Assembly: GCA_903840355.1 (NCBI GenBank)
Contig: CAIMFJ010000007.1
Location: forward strand, 154,075 to 218,074
Length of the DNA: 64,000 bases
DNA from: an uncultured Opitutia bacterium
GTDB taxonomy: Bacteria; Verrucomicrobiota; Verrucomicrobiia; Opitutales; UBA953
Reading direction: 5' to 3'
Shown: piece after piece, positions 10,000 through 18,104 of the stretch
How positions within the stretch are numbered: position 1 is the first letter of the stretch
How the letters are laid out: each line of letters starts with the position of its first letter
The notes under the pieces: generated by a model
The model's database searches: none
The model's input: the letters and a program-made list of their open reading frames with translations, nothing else
Told to the model about the DNA's origin: nothing
Made by a program: the position numbers and the translations under genes

Positions 10000-10028
10000 T
10001 AATCTATTAAAGATTACTAAATTACTAA
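10000..10028. promoter_or_regulatory. Operator-like repeats upstream of cysK
   Basis: In the AT-rich leader of cysK there is an inverted repeat TAATCT-ATTAA-AGATTA (10000-10016), overlapped by two tandem copies of ATTACTAA (10013-10020 and 10021-10028). A related GATTACTTAAAT lies in the cysI/cobA intergenic region. This suggests, but does not prove, a common sulfur-responsive regulator. Confidence 0.4.
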
Positions 10029-10040
10029 ACATTAAACACC

Positions 10041-11018
10041 ATGGCTATCTACAAAAGCATTCTAGACACGGTTGGTCGCACTCCACTCGTTCGCTTGAAC
10101 AAAGTGACCGAAGGTTCTCGTGCTGAAGTTTTGGTGAAGCTCGAATTTTTCAACCCGCTCTCGAGCGTGAAAGATCGTATCGGTCGCGCGATGGTTGAAG
10201 CCGCTGAACGCGATGGTCGCCTGAAGCCAGGTGGCACGATTGTTGAGCCCACGTCGGGCAACACGGGCATCGCCTTAGCCTTTGTGGCCGCAGCTCGTGG
10301 CTACCGTTGCATTTTGACGATGCCTGAGACGATGTCGATTGAGCGCCGCGTGTTGCTCCGTCTCTTGGGTGCCGAAATCGTTTTAACCCCTGGTGCCAAG
10401 GGCATGCGTGGTGCGATTGAACGTGCGACGCAAATTCGCGACGAACAAGGAGCGAATGCTTTCATGCCGATGCAGTTTGATAATCCGGCTAATCCAGAAG
10501 TGCATCGTCGCACGACTGCTGAAGAAATTTGGGCCGACACCGAAGGTAACGTTGACGCGATTGTTTCCGGCGTAGGTACGGGTGGTACGATCACGGGCGT
10601 GGCTTCGGTCATCAAGAGCCGCAACGCTAAGTTCCGCGCCATTGCCGTGGAGCCTACGGCTTCCCCTGTGATCACCCAAACCATGGCCGGTCAGCCCGTG
10701 CAACCTGGTCCTCACAAGATCCAAGGCATCGGTGCTGGTTTCGTGCCCAAGAATTGCGATGTGTCGTTGATTGATGAAGTGGTGCAAGTGACGAACGAAG
10801 ACGCTTTTGCTACGGCCCAAGATGTTTCGGTACGCGAAGGTTTGGCAGTCGGGATTTCTTCCGGCGCCAACATCTGGGCGGCCTTACAATTGGCCAAGCG
10901 TCCGGAGTACGCAGGTAAGCGCATCGTGACGATCGCTTGCAGCCCAAGCGAACGCTACCTCTCGACGGCCTTGGCTGAAAAGGTGCGTGCGGAAGTGACG
11001 GCTTTGACCGCTTCCTAA
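10041..11018 (+). CDS. cysK: Cysteine synthase A (O-acetylserine sulfhydrylase)
   Basis: A PLP enzyme joining sulfide to O-acetylserine to give cysteine, the last step of the sulfate assimilation pathway encoded at 24.2-31.1 kb. Diagnostic motifs are the PLP-lysine region ([11 protein letters not shown]), the substrate-binding [10 protein letters not shown], and the glycine loop [11 protein letters not shown]. Its 325 residues are close to the family length of about 310-325. The ATG at 10041 follows an AT-rich leader with inverted and direct repeats but no Shine-Dalgarno. A strong intrinsic terminator lies 24 bases after the stop, so the gene is monocistronic. Cystathionine beta-synthase is an alternative within the fold, but the absence of CBS domains and the context favour CysK. 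Confidence 0.95.
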   Translation: MAIYKSILDTVGRTPLVRLNKVTEGSRAEVLVKLEFFNPLSSVKDRIGRAMVEAAERDGRLKPGGTIVEPTSGNTGIALAFVAAARGYRCILTMPETMSIERRVLLRLLGAEIVLTPGAKGMRGAIERATQIRDEQGANAFMPMQFDNPANPEVHRRTTAEEIWADTEGNVDAIVSGVGTGGTITGVASVIKSRNAKFRAIAVEPTASPVITQTMAGQPVQPGPHKIQGIGAGFVPKNCDVSLIDEVVQVTNEDAFATAQDVSVREGLAVGISSGANIWAALQLAKRPEYAGKRIVTIACSPSERYLSTALAEKVRAEVTALTAS

Positions 11019-11041
11019 GATTGCCCTCCAGTGGCGAAACG

Positions 11042-11067
11042 GGCGCTCTGCAAGGAGCGCCTTTTTT
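11042..11067 (+). terminator. Intrinsic terminator of cysK
   Basis: The stem GGCGCTC / GAGCGCC (11042-11048 and 11055-11061) with the loop TGCAAG is followed directly by six T. This is a textbook rho-independent terminator 24 bases after the cysK stop. Confidence 0.92.
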
Positions 11068-11127
11068 GTGCCTGTGATTCAAGCACTTAGGCTGCGGTGC
11101 AATTCGCTTGAAAGGGCGGGCAAGTAG

Positions 11128-11141
11128 TGAACACTTGTTCA
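11128..11141. promoter_or_regulatory. LexA-like palindrome upstream of umuC
   Basis: TGAAC-ACTT-GTTCA is a perfect five-base inverted repeat with a four-base spacer, 41 bases before the umuC start. The GAAC-N4-GTTC core is that of the Bacillus-type LexA box. A wider imperfect symmetry (AGTA left, TACT right) surrounds it. Its position in front of an SOS-type polymerase supports LexA control, which is inferred. Confidence 0.6.
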
Positions 11142-11181
11142 TATTACTCCCAATTCCTCTTGCTGCCTTTAACGACTTCCT

Positions 11182-12480
11182 GTGCCGATGCTGCGCGCCC
11201 TTGCTGATTGTAATAATTTTTACGCGTCGTGTGAACGGGCCTTGAACCCTGCTTTACGTGGGGTGCCCATTGTTGTCCTGTCCAACAACGATGGCTGCGT
11301 CATCGCTCGTTCTGCTGAATCGAAGGCTTTGGGGATTCCCATGGGGGCGCCGTATTTTCAAGTACGCCGGGTTTGCGAAGCACACGGTGTAAAAGTTTTT
11401 TCGTCGAACTTCGCGGCCTACGGAGATTTCTCCGCTCGCGTCATGGCGGTCCTGCAAGAGCAAGCTCGCGACTTGGAAGTGTATTCGGTCGACGAGGCGT
11501 TCTTGGGTTTTCCGGATATGCCCGAAGCCGATGCGGCCCTTTTAGGCCAACGGATTAAAGCTGCGGTGTGGGAGCAGACGGGCATCCCGATTTCTTTGGG
11601 CATGGGGCCGACGAAGGTTTGGTGCAAATTAGCGAATGAGTATGCTAAAAATCATCCCCACACGGGCGGAGTGTTTGTGGTGCCGTATGCAGAAGCCGCT
11701 CGTCTAGAATTTTTAAAACACGTCGCGGTCGAAGATTTATGGGGCGTGGGGGAGGGCTTAGGGGCTCGGTTGCGATCGCATGGAATGGTCCTGGCAAGTG
11801 ATTTAGCGACGGCGGATCCCAGCTATGTTCGAAAATTTGCCGGGGTGGTCGGCGAGCGTCTGGCCTTAGAGATTCGGGGGATTTCGTGTTACGAAGTGGA
11901 TGAGAAACCTGTGACACGTCAGTCGATTCTCGTGTCGCGTTCGTTTGGGCGTCCGGTGCAGGATTTGACGGATTTAACGGAAGCGATTGCCACACATGCG
12001 ATGCGGGCGGCCGAAAAATTGCGCGAAGATCATTTAATGGCGAAAGCGATTGTGGTGATGTTGCGCACCAATCGTCATCGACAAGATCAGGCTCAATATC
12101 GCGCGGATGAAGTGGAAGTCTTGGAAACTTATACCGATGATGCGCGGTTGCTATGTGCCGCCGCCACGCGGGCGTTAGAGCGGATTTATCGTCCCGGTTT
12201 TATTTATAAAAAAGCGGGCGTGTACTTGTCGGACATTCAAACCGCCCACACGGTACAACCCATTTTGCCGGGGCTAGGGACGACGCCAGAAGGTACTCGT
12301 CCTGGGCTGATGAAGGTGGTGGATCGGCTGAATGAGATGTTAGGTCCAGATACAATTCGCTTGGCTAGTACGGGCTTTGAACGTTCCTGGAAAGGGCAGT
12401 CAGCGCAACCCTCGAAGGCCACGTTGCCTTGGGCGAAACCAGCCGCTGGTCCGAAGTCGCGGCTACGTTTTCACGAATGA
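11182..12480 (+). CDS. umuC: Y-family DNA polymerase V catalytic subunit-like
   Basis: An error-prone translesion polymerase. Motifs of the UmuC branch are present: DCNNFYASCERA with the first catalytic Asp, the UmuC-typical VVLSNNDGCVIARS, VYSVDEAFLGF with the acidic pair, and GIPISLGMGPTKVWCKLAN. The 432 residues match UmuC (about 420). The start is GTG at 11182, with an ATG two codons later as an alternative. No umuD lies beside it and no beta-clamp or LexA gene is in the window, so a UmuD-like partner must be elsewhere or absent. The upstream palindrome at 11128 suggests induction by DNA damage. Confidence 0.93.
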   Translation: MPMLRALADCNNFYASCERALNPALRGVPIVVLSNNDGCVIARSAESKALGIPMGAPYFQVRRVCEAHGVKVFSSNFAAYGDFSARVMAVLQEQARDLEVYSVDEAFLGFPDMPEADAALLGQRIKAAVWEQTGIPISLGMGPTKVWCKLANEYAKNHPHTGGVFVVPYAEAARLEFLKHVAVEDLWGVGEGLGARLRSHGMVLASDLATADPSYVRKFAGVVGERLALEIRGISCYEVDEKPVTRQSILVSRSFGRPVQDLTDLTEAIATHAMRAAEKLREDHLMAKAIVVMLRTNRHRQDQAQYRADEVEVLETYTDDARLLCAAATRALERIYRPGFIYKKAGVYLSDIQTAHTVQPILPGLGTTPEGTRPGLMKVVDRLNEMLGPDTIRLASTGFERSWKGQSAQPSKATLPWAKPAAGPKSRLRFHE

Positions 12481-12530
12481 ATCTGCAGTTGCAGTTTTAG
12501 GGAATTTCCTTCCCGCTTAGACTTTCCGCA

Positions 12531-13424
12531 GTGAATCCAACCCTCGCGACCTGCCTCCCTTTAGCTTCGGCCTTCGGCTATGCCGTGGCTGCCTTGATTT
12601 TAAAGCGAGCCACGGAGGGTGGGGCGGGACCGTGGCGCATTGGCTTTGTGGTGAACCTGGTCATGGCCCTGCTCTTTCAGTGCTTTTGGTTTTTCAGCCC
12701 TGGCGGCCGACCGATTGAACTGCTTGATGTCGGTTACGCCTGTTTGGTTGGAGCGATTTTCTTCACGGGACAATTTTTCACGTTCTTGGCTTTGAGTAAG
12801 GGGGATGTTTCCGTGACGACTCCAGTGCTCGGAGCCAAGGTGCTGTTCGTCGCCTTCTTTGCCGCCCTCATCTTGCACCAACCCTTGGATTCATCGTTAT
12901 GGATTGCGACCATCATGACCTGTGTCGCTATGGCGTTGTTGGGCGGGGAATGGCGGACGGATCGTGAGCGGGTCTTGCCGAGTTTGGTCTACGGTGGCTT
13001 GAGTGCCCTGTCGTTTGCGACTTCGGATATTTTACTTAAGAACTGGGTTGGCGGGATTGGGATGACGCGGTTCGCCCCGATTACTTTCGGTTCGATGGCC
13101 GTGTATTCGCTCTTACTCCGCGGCCGCTTCAGTGCGCCCTTGTCTGCCCTGGGGACGCGTACCTTGGCGTGGGCCATGGCCGGCGGGGCACTGCTCTGGT
13201 TGCAGTGTGCGGGCATGGTCTTGGCCATTTCCCTGGCGAATGAAGTCACGCGTACCAACATCCTTTATAACACGCGGGGTATTTGGAGCGTTTTGCTGGT
13301 CTGGGCGATTGGTCCCTGGTTTGGGAATCAAGAACGCACCGTCGGTCGGAAAATCATGTTCCTGCGTTTATTAGGAGCCATTCTCTTGCTCGCCGCGGTG
13401 TTTTTAGCCCCCTCGCGGAACTAG
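12531..13424 (+). CDS. EamA/DMT-superfamily membrane transporter
   Basis: A 297-residue, highly hydrophobic protein with about ten predicted membrane segments in two similar halves, as in drug/metabolite transporters of the EamA type. An early segment (LASAFGYAVAALILKRA) and the LALSKGDVSVTTPVLGAKVLF region resemble the conserved start of the first EamA repeat. The substrate cannot be inferred. The start is a GTG with no Shine-Dalgarno, 50 bases after umuC. The next gene follows after a palindromic leader, so the transporter and the oxidoreductase may or may not be cotranscribed. Confidence 0.82.
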   Translation: MNPTLATCLPLASAFGYAVAALILKRATEGGAGPWRIGFVVNLVMALLFQCFWFFSPGGRPIELLDVGYACLVGAIFFTGQFFTFLALSKGDVSVTTPVLGAKVLFVAFFAALILHQPLDSSLWIATIMTCVAMALLGGEWRTDRERVLPSLVYGGLSALSFATSDILLKNWVGGIGMTRFAPITFGSMAVYSLLLRGRFSAPLSALGTRTLAWAMAGGALLWLQCAGMVLAISLANEVTRTNILYNTRGIWSVLLVWAIGPWFGNQERTVGRKIMFLRLLGAILLLAAVFLAPSRN

Positions 13425-13447
13425 TCTTGAAGCGCGGAGCGGACTTT

Positions 13448-13465
13448 GTAGTAAGTTTTTACTAC
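13448..13465. promoter_or_regulatory. Perfect palindrome just upstream of Gfo/Idh/MocA gene
   Basis: GTAGTAA-GTTT-TTACTAC is a perfect seven-base inverted repeat ending four bases before the ATG of 13470. It could be an operator or a leader hairpin blocking initiation. There is no T tract beyond it, so it does not look like a terminator. Confidence 0.45.
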
Positions 13466-13469
13466 TCCG

Positions 13470-14570
13470 ATGAACCCCACTCCCACGCGTCGTGATTTCT
13501 TAGGAACGATGGGCGGTATGACCTTAGGTCTCGCCTGTGCTTCGGTCTTACGAGCCGAGGAGCCTCCGCCCCGCAAATTAGGTTTAGCCCTGTGTGGCTT
13601 AGGCCGTTATGCCCTGAATGAATTAGCGCCCGCTCTATTAGAAACGAAGCACGTTCGTTTGGTGGGGGCCGTCACTGGCACCGCCGCGAAAGGCCAGGCC
13701 TTGGCGAAGCAGCACGGCTTTAGCGAAAAATCTGTGTACAGTTACGCGGATATGGGTCGATTGGCCGACAATCCTGAAATCGACCTCGTGTATGTGGTGT
13801 CGCCTCCTGGTATTCATGCGCAAAACACCATCGCCGCTTTTGCTGCTGGGAAGCATGTGATCTGTGAAAAGCCCATGGCGAATACCGTGGCCGAGTGCGA
13901 TGCCATGATTGCCGCAGCTCAAAAAGCCCAGCGCCAATTAGCGATTGGTTATCGTTTGCACTTTGACCCTTACACCCAGGAACTCATTCGCATGGCACAA
14001 GCGGGCGAATTAGGAACGGTGAAGAAACTCCGCGGTGACAACGGCTTTAAATTGAAGAGCAAAGTTTGGCGCATTGATAAGAAAATCGGCGGCGGTGGTC
14101 CCTTGATGGACATGGGCATTTACCCCGTGCATGAAGCATGCTTGGCGATGCAGGCCAATCCGATCGCCGTGGTGGCGAAGGAACATCCTAAGACTCGTCC
14201 CGAATTCTTTACCGAAGTGGAAGAAGGCTTGGATATTCAACTCGAGTTCCCCGGCGGTTTAGTGGCGGAGATTTGGACGAGCTACAATGAAGGCCGAGCC
14301 CATTTCCGCGTCGACGGCGATAAGGGCTGGTTTGAGGGTGGTCCGATCTTCACTTACCGTGGGTTGAAAGCGGCGACGTCGGCCAAAGGAGCCTTGAGCT
14401 TCCCGCCGCTACGTCAGCAGCAACGCCATATGGATGCCGTGGCGGCAGCCTTAATCGCCGGACAGCCCGTGCCAACGCCTGGCACCTTGGGGCGACGCGA
14501 CATGGTCATTATTGAAGGGATTTATAAGTCAGCCAGCACCGGCCAACGCGTCGAACTGAAGTATACCTAA
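13470..14570 (+). CDS. Tat-exported Gfo/Idh/MocA family oxidoreductase
   Basis: An NAD(P)-dependent sugar or cyclitol dehydrogenase of the glucose-fructose oxidoreductase family. The N-terminus has a twin-arginine signal (TRRDFLGTMGGMTLGLACAS), so the protein is probably exported with its cofactor, as is usual for PVC members. A Rossmann segment (LALCGLGRYALNEL) follows, then the family motif CEKPMANTVAECDAM with the catalytic Lys, and a C-terminal alpha/beta domain. Substrate and direction are unknown. It converges on azoR with only two bases between the stops. A perfect palindrome sits immediately before the start codon. Confidence 0.88.
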   Translation: MNPTPTRRDFLGTMGGMTLGLACASVLRAEEPPPRKLGLALCGLGRYALNELAPALLETKHVRLVGAVTGTAAKGQALAKQHGFSEKSVYSYADMGRLADNPEIDLVYVVSPPGIHAQNTIAAFAAGKHVICEKPMANTVAECDAMIAAAQKAQRQLAIGYRLHFDPYTQELIRMAQAGELGTVKKLRGDNGFKLKSKVWRIDKKIGGGGPLMDMGIYPVHEACLAMQANPIAVVAKEHPKTRPEFFTEVEEGLDIQLEFPGGLVAEIWTSYNEGRAHFRVDGDKGWFEGGPIFTYRGLKAATSAKGALSFPPLRQQQRHMDAVAAALIAGQPVPTPGTLGRRDMVIIEGIYKSASTGQRVELKYT

Positions 14571-14572
14571 CC

Positions 14573-15181
14573 TTACCAAGTTTTGGCGAGGTTGAGCAGG
14601 TCGAAGGAGGCTTTGGTCATCGCTTCCTCGCGTTCTTTTTCACCCTGGTTCACACCTTCGGCGTGGATGAACGTGATGTCCCTGATGCCGATGAAATTCA
14701 GAATCTTCCGCAGGTAAGTTTCTTGGAAATCATAATCCGTGCCAGCCACGTAGCCCCCGCGGGAGGTGATGACCAAGGCTTTCTTCCCCAGGACGAGAGG
14801 TTCGACGTCACCGCTTTCGTTGATTTTAAAAGTCATCCCCGCACGGACTACTTGGTCAATCCATGCTTTCAGCGAGGCCGACACGGTGAAGTTGTGCATC
14901 GGCGAGGCAATTAACAGCGTGTCGCAGTTCAGTAATTCATTCGCTAACTCGTCCGAGTGGTGCAGGACGCCTTTCATGGCTGGATCATGTTGATCGGCGG
15001 GGGAGAAGGCAGCTCCCACCCAAGCATCAGAGATGAAGGGTGGAGGGTGATGCCCCACGTCGCGGTGCGTCACGCGAAGTCCGGGGTATTTAAGTCGGAG
15101 AGCTTGAACAAAGCCCGAAGATAACTTGCGCGTCACCGAGCGTACCGTTCTCGGCGAGGCATCGATGTGCAGGAGCTTCAT
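14573..15181 (-). CDS. azoR: FMN-dependent NADH azoreductase/quinone reductase
   Basis: A flavodoxin-fold enzyme reducing quinones or azo compounds with NADH. Signature segments are the N-terminal FMN-phosphate loop (HIDASPRTVRSVTRKL), ASPMHNFTVSASLKAWID near residues 93-108, and KKALVITSRGG, all matching the AzoR family (about 200 residues, as here). The location is cytoplasmic. Its position opposite a Tat-exported oxidoreductase and near superoxide dismutase suggests a general redox-protection role, but there is no shared operon. The gene is monocistronic on the minus strand. Confidence 0.9.
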   Translation of the reverse strand: MKLLHIDASPRTVRSVTRKLSSGFVQALRLKYPGLRVTHRDVGHHPPPFISDAWVGAAFSPADQHDPAMKGVLHHSDELANELLNCDTLLIASPMHNFTVSASLKAWIDQVVRAGMTFKINESGDVEPLVLGKKALVITSRGGYVAGTDYDFQETYLRKILNFIGIRDITFIHAEGVNQGEKEREEAMTKASFDLLNLAKTW

Positions 15182-15246
15182 AGGCTTAACGTAGCCTGAT
15201 TGTAGCAGAAGTCAAAGGACACTCCCACTATCTGCGTGGCGCAGTT

Positions 15247-16671
15247 TTAGTTGCTTTGTTTTAACAAAAGGAGGTGTAAAACTTTGCAAACCTCACTGAA
15301 ATGGCTGTCTGCGGCTAGATTATGCAATTCCTGTTGGTCTTGGCGGTGGTCGTAAAGTTCTACTCCATCTTTGCCCATATTCCACTCGGTGTAGCGGTAG
15401 TCATCGGTGCGGACGCTGCGGCCAATTGTTACCCCGCTTTTTTTATTTTCATAACGAACTTGGGTAAACGCCGCTCGGGTTACGTGAGTATTGGGTTGAG
15501 CCATGATGGAACACAGGCTTCGACCTTCTAATTGCGCTGGAGCCGTGACTCCGCAGAGTTCGGTGATGGTGGGGTAGAGATCGACGAGTTCGGTAATGCT
15601 CTGAGTGCTTCCAGGTTGGAGTCCAGGGGCCCGGATAATTAATGGGACCCGCGTTGATTCTTCAAAAAGGGAGCGTTTTTGCCAAAGGCCATGTTCGCCG
15701 AGGTGGTAACCATGATCACTTAAGAAGATTACGACGGTATTTTTCGCCAGCCCTTGTTTTTCGAGTTCGGCAAGGACGAGTCCAAATTGGGCATCCATGA
15801 AACTTGTCGAAGCTAGGTAGGCCTGTGTGACCGTGCGTTGTACTTCGGTGTCCATGCCATAGTTGGCCTGCGGGGTGCTCATTAAAGCTCCTTTGGGTTT
15901 GGTTTCACGATTCCCAAGAGGTTCTTGGGGGAGACTAATCTGCGCCCGCGGGTATAACTCAAAATAATGTTTCGGGGCTACGTAGGGTGTGTGAGGTCGG
16001 AAGAAGCCCACGGCGAGAAAGAAGGGTTTGGCGTGCTTCTCTTGTAGAAATTTAACAGCTTGTGCTGCAATTTTACCATCGGTTTGTTCGCTGTCGGTGC
16101 CTTCGGCTGCCAGCCAGCTTAAGGTTGCACCGTAATTGCGAGTCCCTTTTTGAATGGTGGCGGGGTTTTGCCCTTGGCCCGCGAGGATGCTGTAAATTTC
16201 ATCTTCGTCATCGCAGTCGCGCCCGCGCGGATTCCAAATTAATTCCCACGATTGTGGGTCATCGAGTCCATTGGTTCCAATTTGTTTAGGGACATCATAA
16301 TGATACAGTTTGCCGATACGGGCTACGGTGTAGTCCAGTTGTTTAAAAAGTTGGGGCAGCGTAACAACGTTCGGGACATTTTGCCGAAACTGAGTCGCAT
16401 TATCGTAAACTTGAGTGGTGTCAGGTCTTAGGCCGGTAAGAAACGAGGCACGACTCGGATTACACAGGGCATATTGGCAGTAGGTTCTTTGGAAGGAGAA
16501 ACCTTCCCGGGCCAGTTGATCGATGTGCGGGGTGAGGGCTGGACCGCCCAAACATCCCATGGACGCACGGCAGTCATCCGAAACGAGTAGTAGCACGTTG
16601 CGTCGCTCAGCGGCGGGGAGGGTGCTGGTTATAATAAAAAATAAAAAAACAGTAAGTTGGGCGGGCGACAT
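15247..16671 (-). CDS. Secreted sulfatase (iduronate-2-sulfatase type)
   Basis: A type I sulfatase hydrolysing sulfate esters. The formylglycine motif is CNPSRASFLTG near residue 70, the Cys-type form needing a formylglycine-generating enzyme. Metal-binding residues appear in LLLVSDDCRASMGC and in VVIFLSDHGYHLGEHG, the layout of iduronate-2-sulfatase-like enzymes. From the ATG at 16671 it starts with a Sec signal (MSPAQLTVFLFFIITSTLPA). The frame extends 11 codons further but without a signal n-region. It is the last gene of the minus-strand block that begins with the ECF sigma factor, 184 bases after the DUF1552 gene, so it may have its own promoter. Confidence 0.92.
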   Translation of the reverse strand: MSPAQLTVFLFFIITSTLPAAERRNVLLLVSDDCRASMGCLGGPALTPHIDQLAREGFSFQRTYCQYALCNPSRASFLTGLRPDTTQVYDNATQFRQNVPNVVTLPQLFKQLDYTVARIGKLYHYDVPKQIGTNGLDDPQSWELIWNPRGRDCDDEDEIYSILAGQGQNPATIQKGTRNYGATLSWLAAEGTDSEQTDGKIAAQAVKFLQEKHAKPFFLAVGFFRPHTPYVAPKHYFELYPRAQISLPQEPLGNRETKPKGALMSTPQANYGMDTEVQRTVTQAYLASTSFMDAQFGLVLAELEKQGLAKNTVVIFLSDHGYHLGEHGLWQKRSLFEESTRVPLIIRAPGLQPGSTQSITELVDLYPTITELCGVTAPAQLEGRSLCSIMAQPNTHVTRAAFTQVRYENKKSGVTIGRSVRTDDYRYTEWNMGKDGVELYDHRQDQQELHNLAADSHFSEVCKVLHLLLLKQSN

Positions 16672-16855
16672 GGGGTAGCCAGTAAGGTAAAGGCTTTGAA
16701 GCAAGCCCTCAAGCCCTACTCATCTGCACCAAGTCTAAATGGGGATACGCGGGCCAACGGCCTGTGATTGCTTTAGATTGGGATGTCTTAAGAAACGGGC
16801 TTGGTCGCCTTTAAACTGAGGGGGTAGTGTTTAGCCAAAGTGTTTAATTCACTAT
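16672..16855. other. Gap between DUF1552 and sulfatase genes
   Basis: This 184-base stretch has no plausible gene. It holds a short GGCC-AAC-GGCC repeat (16752-16762) and otherwise nothing I recognise. It may carry the sulfatase promoter. Confidence 0.4.
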
Positions 16856-18091
16856 TTATGAATGAAGCCCTCGAAGAGCTCCCGTGCTCGTAGAGAATTT
16901 ATCCGTCTCAACCCCAAAGTTTTGGAGCATATTCACGTAGAGGTTTGCTAAGGGCGTATTATTTACCGGGTCGAAGGTTAGGTGTTGGCCGTGACGGAAG
17001 CCTCCGCCCGCGAGGAGAATCGGGAGGTTTTGGTTGCTGTGTGAATTGGCGTTACCGAGGCAACTACCATAAAGCACTTGAGTCCGATCGAGCAGATTTC
17101 CTCCTGTTTCTCGGGTGTCACGGAACGCAGCCAGCATCTCTGCAAAAACGGACAGTTGGGCTTCCTCGATTTTGCGTAGTTCGGCAATTTTATCGGGTTC
17201 GTTGCCATGGTGGGTTAGCCCATGCGTTTCATTTTTAACTCCTGCGACGTGTGGGACGACCGAGAAGGTGCTGAGAGACAGGGTCACGACCCGGGTGCTA
17301 TCGGTTTGGAGTGCGAGCCGGATGAGGTCGAACATCAGACGAGAACGGGCGATGACTTCATTAGCATCAGCAATATCCTTGGGCATGGGATAATCGACGG
17401 TGGGTTTGGGACGATTTTCCCAAGCTAGGTTACGTTGCAGACGTGTTTCTAGTTCGCGAATGCTCTCAAAGTATTGATCAATCCGACCCCTATCTTGAGC
17501 ATCTGAGTTACGCGCGAGTTGTTTAGTTTTTTCGAGTAACAAATCTAGGATACTCCCTCCGGCGGCGATACGTCGCATGGTAGCCGCTTTTTCTTCAGGT
17601 GTGCCAGCGACGAAAAGTCTACGATAGAGACGTTCGGCGCTGGTTTCCGCAGGCAGAATAACCCCGGAATGTGAGACTGCAATTGAGTCGGCATAATGTT
17701 CACCTTGGCGGACTGAGATAGCGAGCGAAGGAAAACGGGTGTCATTGCCGATTTTTTCAGCTAAGAATTGATCGAGGGAGAGGGTGTTACGGAAAGTTGG
17801 TTGCCCAGGGTGGGGTGCACCTGAGAGAAAACATTGTCCAGCGTGGTGATTGCCATCGACTCCAGGATGAGAGAGCCCCGCAAACGTGGTGATGTAATTA
17901 CCATGTGAGGATAGTAAATCAAGGTAGGGACTTGAGGATTCCCCAGTCTTAGGAAAGAAATAATATGGCATCATGCCCAACGGTACATGAATGGCGACGA
18001 GGCGCTTGGGTGGGAGTTTTTCTGCCTCCCGACCTAGGGCGGGAAGGGCTAGGCAAGCGCCCGCAGCAAAGAGGAAGTTTCGACGATTCAT
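16856..18091 (-). CDS. DUF1552 domain protein, exported
   Basis: The 411-residue protein starts with MNRRNFLFAAGACLALPALG, a Tat-like signal, and carries the DUF1552 family pattern: KRLVAIHVPLGMMPYYFFP early, an FAGLSHPGVDGNHHAGQ block with conserved His, and GSCLGNANSHSNQNLPILLAGGG-type residues near the end. The fold resembles the alkaline-phosphatase/DUF1501 group, but its activity is unknown. DUF1552 genes regularly follow DUF1592 genes in Planctomycetes and Verrucomicrobia, as here (13-base gap), so the two probably act together in the periplasm. Which substrate they use is not known. Confidence 0.9.
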   Translation of the reverse strand: MNRRNFLFAAGACLALPALGREAEKLPPKRLVAIHVPLGMMPYYFFPKTGESSSPYLDLLSSHGNYITTFAGLSHPGVDGNHHAGQCFLSGAPHPGQPTFRNTLSLDQFLAEKIGNDTRFPSLAISVRQGEHYADSIAVSHSGVILPAETSAERLYRRLFVAGTPEEKAATMRRIAAGGSILDLLLEKTKQLARNSDAQDRGRIDQYFESIRELETRLQRNLAWENRPKPTVDYPMPKDIADANEVIARSRLMFDLIRLALQTDSTRVVTLSLSTFSVVPHVAGVKNETHGLTHHGNEPDKIAELRKIEEAQLSVFAEMLAAFRDTRETGGNLLDRTQVLYGSCLGNANSHSNQNLPILLAGGGFRHGQHLTFDPVNNTPLANLYVNMLQNFGVETDKFSTSTGALRGLHS

Positions 18092-18104
18092 AACTAGGTT
18101 ATCG

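Noticed and set aside
10383..10820. Minus-strand ORF of 145 codons within cysK
   Set aside because: Antisense to a highly conserved enzyme; composition is a reflection of cysK codons.
12483..12498. CTGCA-GT-TGCAG plus T4 after umuC as a terminator
   Set aside because: The loop is only two bases, so the real stem would be four pairs; too weak to call.
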